A stretch of 64,000 nt of DNA from Planococcus versutus (GCF_001186155.3 NZ_CP016540.2:1962001-2026000), one strand, 5' to 3'; shown: positions 10,453 through 20,658, counted from the first letter of the stretch. The notes: a model not told the origin generated them from the letters alone. Program-made: numbers and translations.

Positions 10453-11508
10453 TCAGTTATTCTTCATAATTGCATAGCTTGCTGGATCAAAGCCTCTCAT
10501 AGAAAGATATTGAGCTAATTCTCCAGTAATTATTGCAGGACATTTTGGCAAATCTATCAATTTTTTAGCACCAAGCGCTGTCATCATCATCGACAAATCT
10601 TCGTGCAGTGATTCGATATCAGCAATCAATTGTTTTTCTCCTTGTTGCATCGCAGTTTTTAAAAACGAACCAGCTAAACCCACAGCATCGGCGCCCAATA
10701 AAAATGCTTTGATTATGTCTTGTGCATCTTGTATTCCGCCAGATGCTAGCACTATTTTATCAAATGCACTTTTGACTTCTACAATTGAAGCAGCTGTCGG
10801 AATGCCCCAGTCTTCAAAGTAAGCCAATTTTTTTCGACGTCGTTCATTTTCAATCTGCGCAAAGTTTGTTCCACCAAAGCCACTGACATCAATTGCTGCT
10901 ATAGCACTTTGTTTTAATTTCCCTGCTGTTTCTCGAGACATACCAAATCCCGTCTCTTTTACAATTACAGGGACCTTTACTTGCTCAGCTATAGCTTGTA
11001 TACGCTCGAGTGCACCACGAAAATCTCGATCTCCTTCAGGCATGGTTAATTCCTGAATAACATTCAAGTGAATTTGCAATGCATCAGCTTCGATCATTTC
11101 AATTGCATCGTGAGCTTGTTGAACAGTTGCTTCACTGCCGAGATTGCCAAATAAAATTCCATTTGGATTTTCTTTCCTGACGACAGAATAGGTACGACGT
11201 TCACTTGCATCTTTTAAAGCAGCCATTTGCGACCCAACAGCCATCGCGATTCCGGTTTCTCTTGCAACACGCGCTAAAAGACCATTTAACTGTTGTGTAT
11301 CGTGCCCTCCGCCACCAGTCATTGCATTGATAAAAACAGGTGATTTCATCTTCAAATCACCTGTTTCAGGTTTTATGCAATTATCAGATACTGCTACATC
11401 AGGCAGAGCCTGATGTACAAACCGAATGTCATCAAACATATTTTTACTGCTTTGTCCTGTGGATAAAGCATACTGTATATGATCCATTTTCCGTTCAGCT
11501 CTTGACAT
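10453..11508 (-). CDS. fni: Isopentenyl-diphosphate delta-isomerase, type 2 (FMN-dependent)
   Basis: Interconverts IPP and DMAPP with FMN and NADPH, supplying the allylic starter for polyprenyl synthesis such as HepST. Family features: N-terminal SRAERKMDHI, NAMTGGGG, the segment VGSQMAALKD, GNLGSE, NVIQE, GFGGTNFAQIE and ASGGIQDA. Length 351 fits. Only 1 bp separates it from the ypfD stop, so it is translated from the same message. No good ribosome site is seen at the correct distance, which suggests coupling to ypfD. Confidence 0.95.
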   Translation of the reverse strand: MSRAERKMDHIQYALSTGQSSKNMFDDIRFVHQALPDVAVSDNCIKPETGDLKMKSPVFINAMTGGGGHDTQQLNGLLARVARETGIAMAVGSQMAALKDASERRTYSVVRKENPNGILFGNLGSEATVQQAHDAIEMIEADALQIHLNVIQELTMPEGDRDFRGALERIQAIAEQVKVPVIVKETGFGMSRETAGKLKQSAIAAIDVSGFGGTNFAQIENERRRKKLAYFEDWGIPTAASIVEVKSAFDKIVLASGGIQDAQDIIKAFLLGADAVGLAGSFLKTAMQQGEKQLIADIESLHEDLSMMMTALGAKKLIDLPKCPAIITGELAQYLSMRGFDPASYAIMKNN

Positions 11509-11509
11509 A

Positions 11510-12655
11510 TTATTCGGTTTTAAATCCTTTTAATTTATCACCAATAACATCACTGATAGAGAATCCAGACGACTCTTCAGGAATATCATAACTTGAAAAG
11601 TCTTGATCATTTTGTTTTTCCTGCAAATCTTTAATACTAAGAGACAATCGCTTATCAGCTTTGTTTACTTCTAATACTTTAACTTGCACTTCTTCGCCTT
11701 CTGTTAAAACTTCGTTGGGTGTTCCAATATGTTTATGAGCAATCTGCGAAATATGAACCAATCCCTCAACACCTGGGAGCACTTCGACAAATGCACCATA
11801 GCTAACCAGTCTTTTAACCTTTCCAGTATGCACAGAATCTTTAGGTGCTTTTTCATCAATCGTATCCCACGGTCCAGGCAATGTCTCTTTGATGGACAAG
11901 GAAATACGTTCTGAATCTCGATCAACCGATAATACTTTCACTTTTACTTCTTGACCTTCAGTAACAACATCAGAAACTTTCTCCACATGTTCATGTGATA
12001 ATTGAGAGATATGGACTAAGCCATCTACTCCTCCAATATCAACAAAAGCTCCAAAAGAAGCAATGCGTTGAACTTTTCCGCTCAATTCGTCTCCGGCATG
12101 GATTTGTCCCATTACTTGCTCTTTTTGTGACTCTTTTTCTTTTTCAATAACTGCCCGATGAGACAAAATTAACCGGTTGTTTTCCTTTTCCATCTCAACT
12201 ATTTTAAATGTTAGTGTTTTGCCTTTGTAGTCTTCAAAAGACTCGACAAAGTAATCTTCCACAAGAGAAGCCGGAACAAATCCGCGCACACCCAAATCGA
12301 CGACCAAACCACCTTTAACCACGTCTTTTACTTGTGTTTCAATAATTTCTCCTGAGTGGAATTTCTTTTCCAAATCGTCCCATGCTTGTTCAGCATCTAC
12401 TTTACGTTTGGATAAAACAAAGTTATCATCTTCGACTTTAGTAATAATCAGTTCTAACTCGTTTCCAACTTCAACAGAATCTGATGCTTTTTCGATATGC
12501 AAGCTTGATAACTCACTAATTGGAATAACGCCATCAAAAGGCGCTCCTTCAATTGTTACCGTAACAGCTTTTTCCTCTATTTTTGACACTACCCCTGTGA
12601 CGCGATCTCCTGTTTGGAAGTCACGGTTTTCCAACATGTTCGTTTCCTCTGACAT
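11510..12655 (-). CDS. ypfD: S1-repeat RNA-binding protein (RpsA-like, YpfD)
   Basis: A cytoplasmic RNA-binding protein of 381 residues with four S1 domains at about residues 15-85, 105-172, 190-260 and 275-345. The last two share [14 protein letters not shown] and [14 protein letters not shown] type cores. Gram-positive versions have four repeats rather than the six of proteobacterial ribosomal protein S1 and are not firmly ribosome-bound. It is preceded by a clear GGAGG site and followed directly by fni. Confidence 0.92.
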   Translation of the reverse strand: MSEETNMLENRDFQTGDRVTGVVSKIEEKAVTVTIEGAPFDGVIPISELSSLHIEKASDSVEVGNELELIITKVEDDNFVLSKRKVDAEQAWDDLEKKFHSGEIIETQVKDVVKGGLVVDLGVRGFVPASLVEDYFVESFEDYKGKTLTFKIVEMEKENNRLILSHRAVIEKEKESQKEQVMGQIHAGDELSGKVQRIASFGAFVDIGGVDGLVHISQLSHEHVEKVSDVVTEGQEVKVKVLSVDRDSERISLSIKETLPGPWDTIDEKAPKDSVHTGKVKRLVSYGAFVEVLPGVEGLVHISQIAHKHIGTPNEVLTEGEEVQVKVLEVNKADKRLSLSIKDLQEKQNDQDFSSYDIPEESSGFSISDVIGDKLKGFKTE

Positions 12656-12723
12656 AAGTAGCCCTCCTTCACAAACTATCCATCTTCTATTTTATTCGAA
12701 TTCTCTAATAAAAACAAAAATTA

Positions 12724-13314
12724 TCACTTATTACTAGCGTAGTCGTCTATGATCTTCTGAATACTCCCCATAATTGCTTCCGTTACTTCATCCACTGAAG
12801 CTTTCCGCTCACGATATGGCTCCATTCGTATGGGTTCTCCGTAAACCACTTGCACTTTACGAAATGCTTTGTAAGGTCCAATAATTGCACACGGCATTAC
12901 GTCTGCATTTCCTCGCAGCGCAAAAAATCCAGCTCCGCTTAGTCCTTTTTGCAAAACTCCGTCGGTAGAGCGAGTTCCTTCTGGAAACAAGCCAACCACT
13001 TCTCCGCCTTTTAGTATTTTTAACGCTGTTCGAAGGGCTTCACGATCGCTCATGCCACGCTTTACAGGGAAAGCATTTACTTTTGGTAAAATGGATTTAA
13101 GTATCGGAGCATTGAACAACTCTTCTTTCGCCATAAAATGAACCGTTCTAGGTGCAGTCATCCCGACAACCGGAGGATCAAGTGCATGGATGTGATTTGA
13201 ACAAAGAAGAATTCCTCCTTCTTTCGGAAAATTTTCAGCTCCAATTACTTCAAAGCGATAAAGAGGACTTAATACCGTTTTTACAAGTCCTTTGCCAAAA
13301 GCATATAAATTCAT
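12724..13314 (-). CDS. plsC: 1-acyl-sn-glycerol-3-phosphate acyltransferase
   Basis: Acylates lysophosphatidic acid to phosphatidic acid at the membrane. The catalytic HX4D motif is in CSNHIHALDPP and the substrate motif FPEGTRS follows near residue 112. Length 196 is usual for the short Gram-positive form. Its ATG lies immediately after the cmk stop, so they are one operon. B. subtilis has ypfB/ypfA and the spore genes ypeB-sleB near cmk instead, so this local arrangement differs. Confidence 0.9.
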   Translation of the reverse strand: MNLYAFGKGLVKTVLSPLYRFEVIGAENFPKEGGILLCSNHIHALDPPVVGMTAPRTVHFMAKEELFNAPILKSILPKVNAFPVKRGMSDREALRTALKILKGGEVVGLFPEGTRSTDGVLQKGLSGAGFFALRGNADVMPCAIIGPYKAFRKVQVVYGEPIRMEPYRERKASVDEVTEAIMGSIQKIIDDYASNK

Positions 13315-13989
13315 TTAAATCATCCTCTCCTCGGCCAATTTCAAAATTTTCTGTGCTGCTTGATCAATGGTTAAAGTGGTGGTATCTAAAAACACAGCGT
13401 CTTCTGCTTGACGCAATGGTGATACTTGACGTTCACTATCCATTTTATCACGTTCAGCAATTTCAACTTGCAACTCTTCAAGTGATGTTAAAATACCACG
13501 TTTGTTATTTTCTTCAAATCTTCTTCGAGCTCTTTCTTCAACAGATGCAGACATAAATACTTTTAATGCAGCGTCCGTTAAGACATGCGTTCCAATATCA
13601 CGACCATCCATTACCACTCCACGGTCTTTAGCTAGTTGCTTTTGTAATTCAACCATGTGCTTGCGTACTAGTTTATGTGTCGCCATTTCTGAGACTGCTT
13701 TTGTTACGTGTTGAGATCGAATAGCTTCTGTCACATTTTTCTTATCAAGAAATACGAGCTGGCCATCTTCTGATGGCTGTAAGTCGATTTCTGTTTTCGC
13801 TAATAATTTTCCAGCTTCTTCATTGCTAGCCATATTAATTCTTTCTGATAAGGCTTTCATTGTAATGGCACGGTACATCGCACCTGTATCGATATAAATA
13901 TAACCTAACTGTTCTGCTACTATTTTTGCTATTGTGCTTTTTCCAGCTGCTGCTGGACCATCGATTGCTATTTGTATTGGTTTTGTCAA
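13315..13989 (-). CDS. cmk: Cytidylate kinase
   Basis: Phosphorylates CMP and dCMP. The P-loop IDGPAAAGKST is at the N-terminus, followed by YIDTGAMYRA, MDGRDIGTHV and a lid region rich in Arg. I place the start at TTG 13989 (224 residues, MTKPIQIAIDGP) since GAGGTGA precedes it; the GTG at 13998 is within that site. It abuts plsC downstream. Confidence 0.95.
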   Translation of the reverse strand: MTKPIQIAIDGPAAAGKSTIAKIVAEQLGYIYIDTGAMYRAITMKALSERINMASNEEAGKLLAKTEIDLQPSEDGQLVFLDKKNVTEAIRSQHVTKAVSEMATHKLVRKHMVELQKQLAKDRGVVMDGRDIGTHVLTDAALKVFMSASVEERARRRFEENNKRGILTSLEELQVEIAERDKMDSERQVSPLRQAEDAVFLDTTTLTIDQAAQKILKLAEERMI

Positions 13990-14030
13990 AATAGTCACCT
14001 CATCTTATGAATTCATCACATTTTAACATA

Positions 14031-14062
14031 AAAAAAAAGTCTCTATGTGTAAGACCTTTTAG
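14031..14062 (-). terminator. Possible weak terminator after prsW
   Basis: A short imperfect stem around AAGGTCT...AGACTT with one bulge is followed by nine T residues on the minus strand, just past the prsW stop. Confidence 0.45.
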
Positions 14063-14069
14063 TATGCAT

Positions 14070-14759
14070 TTATTTCCCTGACTGTGTTGTAGAACTTTGC
14101 TCAACGTAATGTGACACGGAAAGCAAATGGGCTTGTTTAACTTTTCGGAGACCAAACCACCATAAAAACAACATAAATGGAATGGCCCCATACATAATAT
14201 TATCGTATATGTAAAGACTTGTGTTATAAGCCAAATGGAGAATAATGGAACTTAAAAGAGCCCACCCTATCCAGCGTCTACGCTTATTATCTTTACTAAA
14301 CTTGGCTATACCAAAATAATACCCCATAACAACACCAAATAACGCATGACTTGAAACTGGTAAAAATGCACGAATAAATGCAGTCTGTAAGCCGAACTCT
14401 AGTATGTATAATATATTTTCGACAGTAGCAAATCCTAAAGAAATGCTGGCACCATATAAAATCCCATCATACGGATCTTCAAAGTCTACATGACGATATA
14501 CCGCAATTAACAAGACGAACCATTTAAAAAACTCTTCAATCACGCTTGAAAACACAATATTTTGTAAAAAATGATTCACAAAAACTCCTTCAGCATCAAA
14601 TACATATTGAACAAAAAGAATTGGGAATGTCAAAACAGCTCCATATATAAAACTTTGAAACAGTAGCTTTGATGGTTCCCCAGCAAATTGATCACGTAAA
14701 TAGAAATAACTGAAAAGCGCTAGGCCCGGGGCTATTGCTACAGTCAATAAAATGATCAT
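14070..14759 (-). CDS. prsW: Intramembrane metalloprotease PrsW
   Basis: Membrane protease that makes the site-1 cut in the anti-sigma factor RsiW in B. subtilis, leading to sigma-W activation. The family glutamates are in VIEEFFKW (residues 74-80), with later conserved segments FATVENILYILEFG and SSHALFGVVMGYYFG. About seven membrane segments fit the 229 residues. No sigW/rsiW pair is in this window; sigX/rsiX lies 12 kb away but is not an established PrsW target. In B. subtilis sleB lies next to this gene; it is absent here. Confidence 0.88.
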   Translation of the reverse strand: MIILLTVAIAPGLALFSYFYLRDQFAGEPSKLLFQSFIYGAVLTFPILFVQYVFDAEGVFVNHFLQNIVFSSVIEEFFKWFVLLIAVYRHVDFEDPYDGILYGASISLGFATVENILYILEFGLQTAFIRAFLPVSSHALFGVVMGYYFGIAKFSKDNKRRRWIGWALLSSIILHLAYNTSLYIYDNIMYGAIPFMLFLWWFGLRKVKQAHLLSVSHYVEQSSTTQSGK

Positions 14760-14832
14760 ACGCTTACCCCTTTAGTTGAATTGTCCCTATTGTATCATGC
14801 TCTTCCATTGTTTTCAGCTCGCCCTTTGTTTC

Positions 14833-15801
14833 TTATCGGTGGAAGGCATCGTCCGGTACATCTCTCCCAGCAGACAGCAATACCGCTAGTTTAATACGTG
14901 CTTTTTTACTATCGTAATCACTTCCGAGGATTACGCCACGTGCCATCAAATCATGCGCGCTACCCGGATAACTATAGGCTGGATACGTATTTCCTTCTTC
15001 AGCACTCGTTGTTAATACAACAGGTACTCCTTTTTTTACCGCTTGGTCAATCGCTTCTACCATGTGTGGAGATACTTGTCCTCGACCTGCAGCTTCTAAA
15101 ATTATTCCTTTGCAAGGACCTGCAACCAGCTGGTCGATTAAATAGCCATCTTGCCCTGAATGACATTTAATAATATCCACGCGCGGCAACGTCTCTTTAA
15201 TGACACGTACTTCATGTATGACCGGTTTCTGATAAACTCGTACAGTATCATTATCAATAATCCCTAAATAACCATGCCCAAAAGAATCAAAGCCTTGTAA
15301 ATTACTAGAATGAACTTTTTTTACGTATTTCGCACTATAAATTCGTTCATTAAAGACTACAACAGCACCTATTCCTCGTAAATTCACATCTACAGCCACG
15401 TAGATCGAGTTTTGCAAGTTGGAATAGACATCTGTTCCGACTTCTTCAGGAGACCGCTGCGAGCCTGTTATTACAACTGTTCGGTCGTCATCAATTGTTA
15501 AATCCAAAAAGTAAGATGTTTCTTCTAATGTGTCTGTTCCATGAGTTACAACAACACCCTCAACTTCTGGATCTTCTAATTCTTCAAGAATTGCCTGTCT
15601 AATTTGTAGCATTTGGACAAAACCAATATGCATACTTGGCAGTTGCAAAACATCCACTACTTTTACTTCAATATCTTCAGGAAGTTGACAAAGTTCTGCT
15701 AATTCTTTTCCTGAAATCGCTCCTGATTTTAATAGTCCATTTGAAACTTCTCTACTGGCAATCGTTCCGCCTGTTGTAATTAAAGATACCTTTTTTTTCA
15801 T
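14833..15801 (-). CDS. ansA: L-asparaginase
   Basis: Hydrolyses asparagine to aspartate and ammonia. The two catalytic threonine regions are seen: TTGGTIAS at residues 9-16 and THGTDTLEET near residue 88. Length 322 and the absence of a signal peptide point to a cytoplasmic enzyme. It has its own AAGGAAG ribosome site. In B. subtilis ansA is elsewhere, with ansB, so its place between prsW and ypdA is a local feature. Confidence 0.92.
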   Translation of the reverse strand: MKKKVSLITTGGTIASREVSNGLLKSGAISGKELAELCQLPEDIEVKVVDVLQLPSMHIGFVQMLQIRQAILEELEDPEVEGVVVTHGTDTLEETSYFLDLTIDDDRTVVITGSQRSPEEVGTDVYSNLQNSIYVAVDVNLRGIGAVVVFNERIYSAKYVKKVHSSNLQGFDSFGHGYLGIIDNDTVRVYQKPVIHEVRVIKETLPRVDIIKCHSGQDGYLIDQLVAGPCKGIILEAAGRGQVSPHMVEAIDQAVKKGVPVVLTTSAEEGNTYPAYSYPGSAHDLMARGVILGSDYDSKKARIKLAVLLSAGRDVPDDAFHR

Positions 15802-15865
15802 TTCAGAACTTCCTTTCTTACTTGACTAAACGCATGTTAGTTAAAAATTTTTAAACTTCTCCTCT

Positions 15866-16834
15866 TTACATAAGTCGCTCTTTTTTGGCAATCGCTTCCG
15901 CAATTTGATGGCCATGAAATCGACCGTTTTCTATGAAAATTTCATTGGCATTATTGCCTGCTGCAATCACTCCAGCAATGTATAAATTTTCTACATTAGA
16001 CTCCATTGTTTCTTCATTAAATATGGGTCTCCCCGAATGTTCTTCAATTACAATCCCCATTGATGTTAAAAATACGTGATCTGGATGATAGCCAATCATA
16101 GCAAAAACAAATTGATTTGGAATGGTTTCTTTTTGATCATTTGCAGTCAACTCAACGCTATGATCGGTAATGCGATCCACCATCGAGTCGAAAAGCATCG
16201 TGATTTCTCCTTTTCTCACCAATCCATCAAACTCTGGTAAGATCCAAGGTTTAATGCTTTTTGAATAGCTAGTTCCATGATAAGAAACTGTTACTCTGCT
16301 GCCTGCTTTATGCAGTGCTAAAGCAGCGTCAACAGCAGAATTTTTACCGCCAATCACTAACACATCTTGATCAAAATAAGGATGCCCTTCTTTAAAATAA
16401 TGCATAACTTTCGGCAAATCTGCGCCTTTAACATCCAATGTGTTTGGCTGATCGTAATAGCCTGTAGCAGCGATTACGTACTTTGCTTGGAATTGACCTT
16501 TTGTTGTAGTAACTGTAAAAAACTCATTTTTTTCCACTCGTTCAACGGTTTCAAACGACCGCACTTGAATTCCGCTTCTTTTTACAACTTCGCGGTAGTA
16601 AACCAACGCTTGATTACGCTTTGGTTTATGCTCTTCTATAATAAAAGGAACGTCACCAATCGCTAATTTTTCACTTGTACTAAAAAAAGTTTGATGTGTC
16701 GGGTAATTAAAAATAGCATTGACGATATTTCCTTTTTCAATAACTACTGTTTGTAGACCTATTTTCTTTAGTTCCATCGCAGCCGATAAGCCACAAGGAC
16801 CGCCTCCGATAATTAATGCATCCACTTTCTCCAT
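15866..16834 (-). CDS. ypdA: Bacillithiol disulfide reductase-like flavoprotein YpdA
   Basis: FAD/NAD(P)H oxidoreductase; the family member YpdA (Bdr) reduces bacillithiol disulfide in Firmicutes. The FAD motif IIGGGPCGLSAA is at the N-terminus and the NADPH motif VIGGKNSAVDAAL near residue 160. There is no CxxC redox pair, as expected for this group. The ATG at 16834 follows AGGAGATG and gives 322 residues; an upstream in-frame start lacks support. Related thioredoxin reductase-like enzymes cannot be fully excluded. Confidence 0.88.
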   Translation of the reverse strand: MEKVDALIIGGGPCGLSAAMELKKIGLQTVVIEKGNIVNAIFNYPTHQTFFSTSEKLAIGDVPFIIEEHKPKRNQALVYYREVVKRSGIQVRSFETVERVEKNEFFTVTTTKGQFQAKYVIAATGYYDQPNTLDVKGADLPKVMHYFKEGHPYFDQDVLVIGGKNSAVDAALALHKAGSRVTVSYHGTSYSKSIKPWILPEFDGLVRKGEITMLFDSMVDRITDHSVELTANDQKETIPNQFVFAMIGYHPDHVFLTSMGIVIEEHSGRPIFNEETMESNVENLYIAGVIAAGNNANEIFIENGRFHGHQIAEAIAKKERLM

Positions 16835-16897
16835 TATAAAACATCTCCTGTACTTAAGCTTTCTCTGTAGAAAAAACAACTTTCCTTTGCATTTATT

Positions 16898-17659
16898 TTA
16901 TTCTCTCGCATCGATTGAATGTGTAATCGTCAGTAAATGAAACTCCGCAGGTGCACCAAGTCTAAGATGCAACGTGGTCGTCCCAAACCCATTACTAATT
17001 AGTTCGACACGGTTTCTTTTCCACTCTATCGCACCTTTTCTAAACATCCCAAAAGGTCCAATTCGGATTTGACCACCGTGGGTATGACCTGCTAGCAGTA
17101 AATCAGCAGAGTAAGGAGCTTTTACTTTCCAAAAATCGAAAGGTGTATGAGAAACAAAAATAACGGTATCTTGTTTTTTAACATCTCGAAAAGCATTTTC
17201 AAATCCATTTGGCTTATAAGCAAAATGATCAAGTCCAACTAGCCTTAACTGATCGTTGCCAAAGAGTGGTACTGATATATCATCCATTACAATAACTCCA
17301 TAATAATCAAAAATTTTTCTGAGCGAGGTTTCATCTACTTCTCGGTCGTTGTTGCCCCATACAAAATATACGGGCGCATAAGCGCTTAATAGTTTAATAT
17401 TATTAGCGACTCTTTCAAGAGGTACACCTCTCTCGACTAAATCCCCTCCTATAATTATAATATCAATAGGAAAATTAAGTGACTCAGCTTTAATTATTCT
17501 TCTGTGGACATCAGCGATAAAAAGCAGATTAAATGGTCTAAACTTTTTTTGTGTTGGCAGTTTAATGGTTTTTTTCACCAGATTTTCTGAAAAAGCATTT
17601 CTTACCATAAAGACCAACAAGGCAATTGCTGCTAAAACGATTCGCATTAAATATTTCAT
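16898..17659 (-). CDS. ypbG: Membrane-anchored metallophosphoesterase (YpbG-like)
   Basis: Calcineurin-type phosphoesterase with an N-terminal membrane segment (residues about 3-22). Metal-binding motifs in order: ADVHRR, GGDLVERG, WGNNDRE, VSHTPFDFW and AGHTHGGQIR. Substrate is unknown. Length 253 fits the YkuE/YpbG group. The active domain should lie outside the membrane if the anchor is N-in. Called ypbG from its place near ypbE, recQ and ypbB. Confidence 0.85.
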   Translation of the reverse strand: MKYLMRIVLAAIALLVFMVRNAFSENLVKKTIKLPTQKKFRPFNLLFIADVHRRIIKAESLNFPIDIIIIGGDLVERGVPLERVANNIKLLSAYAPVYFVWGNNDREVDETSLRKIFDYYGVIVMDDISVPLFGNDQLRLVGLDHFAYKPNGFENAFRDVKKQDTVIFVSHTPFDFWKVKAPYSADLLLAGHTHGGQIRIGPFGMFRKGAIEWKRNRVELISNGFGTTTLHLRLGAPAEFHLLTITHSIDARE

Positions 17660-17727
17660 AGAGAGATTCCTTTCATAACGAAGAAAAAAACATAAGCGAG
17701 GCTTATGTTTTTTATTTTACACTTCTA

Positions 17728-18357
17728 TTAATCTTCAGCAATATCTAACACTCGGAAGCCCGATTTTTCAAGTTCTTTTATAAATCGGTCAATGTTGCCT
17801 TTCTTTTCAACCTTTAACACAATGCGTCGAACCATTTTATTGCTTTCATCGAATGTAACGAGCGAAATTACAGATTCTTTATGCTTCTCAATAATTTCTC
17901 CTAAACGACCAATACGTCCTTCTGATTCAACAGAAGTAACCGTGATGCGGTAGCCTGGTTCGTTCATTCCAAAAGCGCTTTGCAATTGATTAACAATATC
18001 AAAACGTGTAACTATCCCTAAGAAATGATTGTTTTCTACTACTGCAATAATTGGGAAGTCGGCTAGTTTAACTAAAGCTTTTTCGTAAACATCGTTAATA
18101 TTCAAATAAACTTCTTGATTGACGATTACATCACTAACTTTGGTTGAACTGATAAACTCAGCTTTCGTTTTACCAGAGTAGAAAAACGCACGATATGCAT
18201 GATACCAAGTAAAGATTCCTTTAAATTCAGTTCCTTCAACTACTGGTAAAGCATCGATTGTGTAATTATCTAACAAATCAAATCCCACTTGTACAGAATC
18301 TTCCATTTTGACTGTATAACATTTTTCTTTTCCCACCATTACACTTTTAACAAACAT
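17728..18357 (-). CDS. CBS-pair and ACT domain protein
   Basis: A 209-residue cytoplasmic protein with two CBS repeats (about residues 1-60 and 75-135) and a C-terminal ACT-like domain (about 138-205, from YRITVTSVES onward). Such proteins usually bind adenosine nucleotides and sense energy or amino acid state; the AcuB family is the closest by architecture. The actual ligand and partner are unknown. It stands alone with a GGAG ribosome site. Confidence 0.75.
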   Translation of the reverse strand: MFVKSVMVGKEKCYTVKMEDSVQVGFDLLDNYTIDALPVVEGTEFKGIFTWYHAYRAFFYSGKTKAEFISSTKVSDVIVNQEVYLNINDVYEKALVKLADFPIIAVVENNHFLGIVTRFDIVNQLQSAFGMNEPGYRITVTSVESEGRIGRLGEIIEKHKESVISLVTFDESNKMVRRIVLKVEKKGNIDRFIKELEKSGFRVLDIAED

Positions 18358-18422
18358 TTGATCTCCTACTTTCTTTTATCTTTTAGCTATTCCCTATTTA
18401 AATCTAAATTAACCCACTAATT

Positions 18423-19145
18423 TTATGGTAATGTTAAGGTTTGACCGGGACTAATACTGTTTGAACTTAGCCCGTTTGCTTGTTTGATTTTTTCAACTGC
18501 TGCTGCTGCACCTGTTGCTCCATAGTTATTCACAGCGATTCGATAAAGTGTTTCACTAGACTGAACAACATAGGTTTTACCATTAGCACTCGGGGTTTCT
18601 TCTTTTTTATCTTCTGCTTTTTTGGCTTTTGCTTCCGCTTCTTTTTCAGCTTTTGCTTTTTCTGCTGCTTCCGCTTTTTCGGTAGCCTGTGCATTTGCTT
18701 GTTGTTCTGCTTGAGCTAGTTCAGCAGCTTGTGCTTTTTCTGCTTGTACTCGTGCTGCTTCTGCTTTTGCTTGCTCTTCAGCTTGTGCTTTTTCTGCTTC
18801 TGCTGCTTGTGCTTTTTCAGCCTTTTCTTTCTCCTCTTCTTCTTTTTTAGCAAGAGCAACAGAAGTTGCAGAGGGCTCGGAATTCATTTCGAAACTTACT
18901 TCGTTTTCTACAGATTTGGCTGTCAATGAATCATCGGGTTGAAATATAAAAGCCACATAAATCAGCATCGAAATCGGGATAAAGATAAAGATAAAAAATA
19001 ATGCAGGCAACAAGAGACCTTTACTTTTTTTAGCTTTAGGCTTTTGAGCTTGTTTTTGTGCTGCTCTAGACAACACAGAGTTTTTGTCCATCGAAATTTC
19101 TTGTCTATTCTTTTCGATCGATTCACGGTAACTATTATTTCCCAT
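18423..19145 (-). CDS. ypbE: LysM membrane protein (YpbE-like)
   Basis: A 240-residue type II membrane protein: short basic cytoplasmic tail, membrane segment at about residues 44-69, a long extracellular Ala/Lys/Glu/Gln-rich coiled-coil (about 98-180), and a C-terminal LysM domain from YVVQSSETLYRIAVNNYG to the end. The LysM should bind peptidoglycan. The middle region is a near-repeat of AEKAQAEE-type blocks, repetitive at DNA level too. Synteny with recQ-ypbB supports the YpbE name. Confidence 0.82.
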   Translation of the reverse strand: MGNNSYRESIEKNRQEISMDKNSVLSRAAQKQAQKPKAKKSKGLLLPALFFIFIFIPISMLIYVAFIFQPDDSLTAKSVENEVSFEMNSEPSATSVALAKKEEEEKEKAEKAQAAEAEKAQAEEQAKAEAARVQAEKAQAAELAQAEQQANAQATEKAEAAEKAKAEKEAEAKAKKAEDKKEETPSANGKTYVVQSSETLYRIAVNNYGATGAAAAVEKIKQANGLSSNSISPGQTLTLP

Positions 19146-19230
19146 GCTTGACTACCCCTATCTTTACGTATATATATAAATCTATTATGACGAAAAAAGA
19201 CTCATTTGTAAATGACAGTTAATTAAAACC

Positions 19231-20658
19231 TTACATAGGTAATATTACACGTAAACGATCTTCCCATTCAACAAGCACGTTGTTTTTTGCTGAGTAATTA
19301 AAAGCTTCAAAATTCTCGTAATCGATTCCATCATTCACACAACAATTATCAGGTTTAATTATCAACTGCTGATCAAAGCTTTCAATTAGGTAAGTGCGTA
19401 GACAATTCTGAAGCGAAACCAATTCTCTAATTTTCATTACTTGTTGTTTCTTACCAATACTCAGTAATTCCAATTGTCGAATAATGCCTTCTAATGGCAA
19501 TTTCGTCATCCAATAAGAAATTACTCGAAAAGCGGTTTCTCGCACTATTCCTTGATCAATCAAGTAAGTGGCTGCTGCTCCTTTGTGATAAACTTCTTCT
19601 ATTTCATATTGAGTAGGTAAGTCATCCATTACTAGACTTTCAAGTAAACCCTCATCTCCTTGTGCATATAACAATGTAGCCAAAGCCGGTTTTCCGTCCC
19701 TTCCGGCTCTCCCTACTTCTTGTACATATCCTTCAATTGAAGTAGGCAGTTGAAAATGAATAACTTGACGAATATTAGAAATATGAACACCCATTCCAAA
19801 TGCATTAGTAGAACAGATCCATTGTATTTCTCCATTTTGAAATTGCTGTTGAACAAAAATACGGTCTTGATGCTCCATTCCTCCGTGATAAAAAGCAGAA
19901 GAAATTCCTTGCTCGGTCAAAAGAGCAGATAATTCTTGGGACTTTTTTCTAGTTCCGGCATAGATAATTCCAGGACCATTAAATCGATGGATAAATGTTT
20001 TTAAAAACTCTATTTTTTCATGTCGGTCTTCAAATTTTTTTATATCATAAACAATATTTTTTCTATCCATGGGGTGACAATAGATATACGGTTCCATCAA
20101 AGATAAGTATTCTTTAATCTCTTCAGTCACTTTGTCAGTGGCTGTTGCCGTAAGTGCCAGAATTTGAGGAAAATTTAACGTCGGTAAAATTTCAGAAATT
20201 CGCAAATAATCTGGTCTGAAATCAAATCCCCATTGAGAAATACAATGAGCCTCATCTGCCACTAACAAGGAAACTCGAATTTTTTTCAGATTTTTTTTTA
20301 TGAAAGGTTGAACTAACATTTCGGGAGAGATAAAAATAAATTTATAAGAGCCAAGACGGTTCATAATTTTTTCTTTGTCTTCTGGTTTTAAGAACGAGTT
20401 GATGGCAATTACAGACTTCTCTCCCATTTTTTTTAATTGAGCAACTTGATCTTGCATTAATGATAATAAAGGAGAAACAATTAATATGCTGTCCGGTAAA
20501 ACTTTTGCAGGTAATTGATAGCAAATAGATTTACCCATTCCTGTCGGCAATAATGCAATGACATCATCACCACTTATGACACGTTCGATAATTTCTTTTT
20601 GTCCAGGACGAAAAGAAGAAAATCCATAAGTAGTATACAATAAATTTTCTAAATTCAT
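19231..20658 (-). CDS. recQ: RecQ-family ATP-dependent DNA helicase
   Basis: Superfamily 2 helicase of 475 residues. Motif I LPTGMGKSICYQLP, the DEAH box ADEAHCISQWGFDFRP, motif III ALTATA, and motif VI QEVGRAGRDGKPA are present. It is shorter than E. coli RecQ and appears to lack a HRDC domain, as is common for the second RecQ of Bacillales. It overlaps ypbB by 4 bp (ATGA), so the two are translationally coupled. Confidence 0.93.
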   Translation of the reverse strand: MNLENLLYTTYGFSSFRPGQKEIIERVISGDDVIALLPTGMGKSICYQLPAKVLPDSILIVSPLLSLMQDQVAQLKKMGEKSVIAINSFLKPEDKEKIMNRLGSYKFIFISPEMLVQPFIKKNLKKIRVSLLVADEAHCISQWGFDFRPDYLRISEILPTLNFPQILALTATATDKVTEEIKEYLSLMEPYIYCHPMDRKNIVYDIKKFEDRHEKIEFLKTFIHRFNGPGIIYAGTRKKSQELSALLTEQGISSAFYHGGMEHQDRIFVQQQFQNGEIQWICSTNAFGMGVHISNIRQVIHFQLPTSIEGYVQEVGRAGRDGKPALATLLYAQGDEGLLESLVMDDLPTQYEIEEVYHKGAAATYLIDQGIVRETAFRVISYWMTKLPLEGIIRQLELLSIGKKQQVMKIRELVSLQNCLRTYLIESFDQQLIIKPDNCCVNDGIDYENFEAFNYSAKNNVLVEWEDRLRVILPM

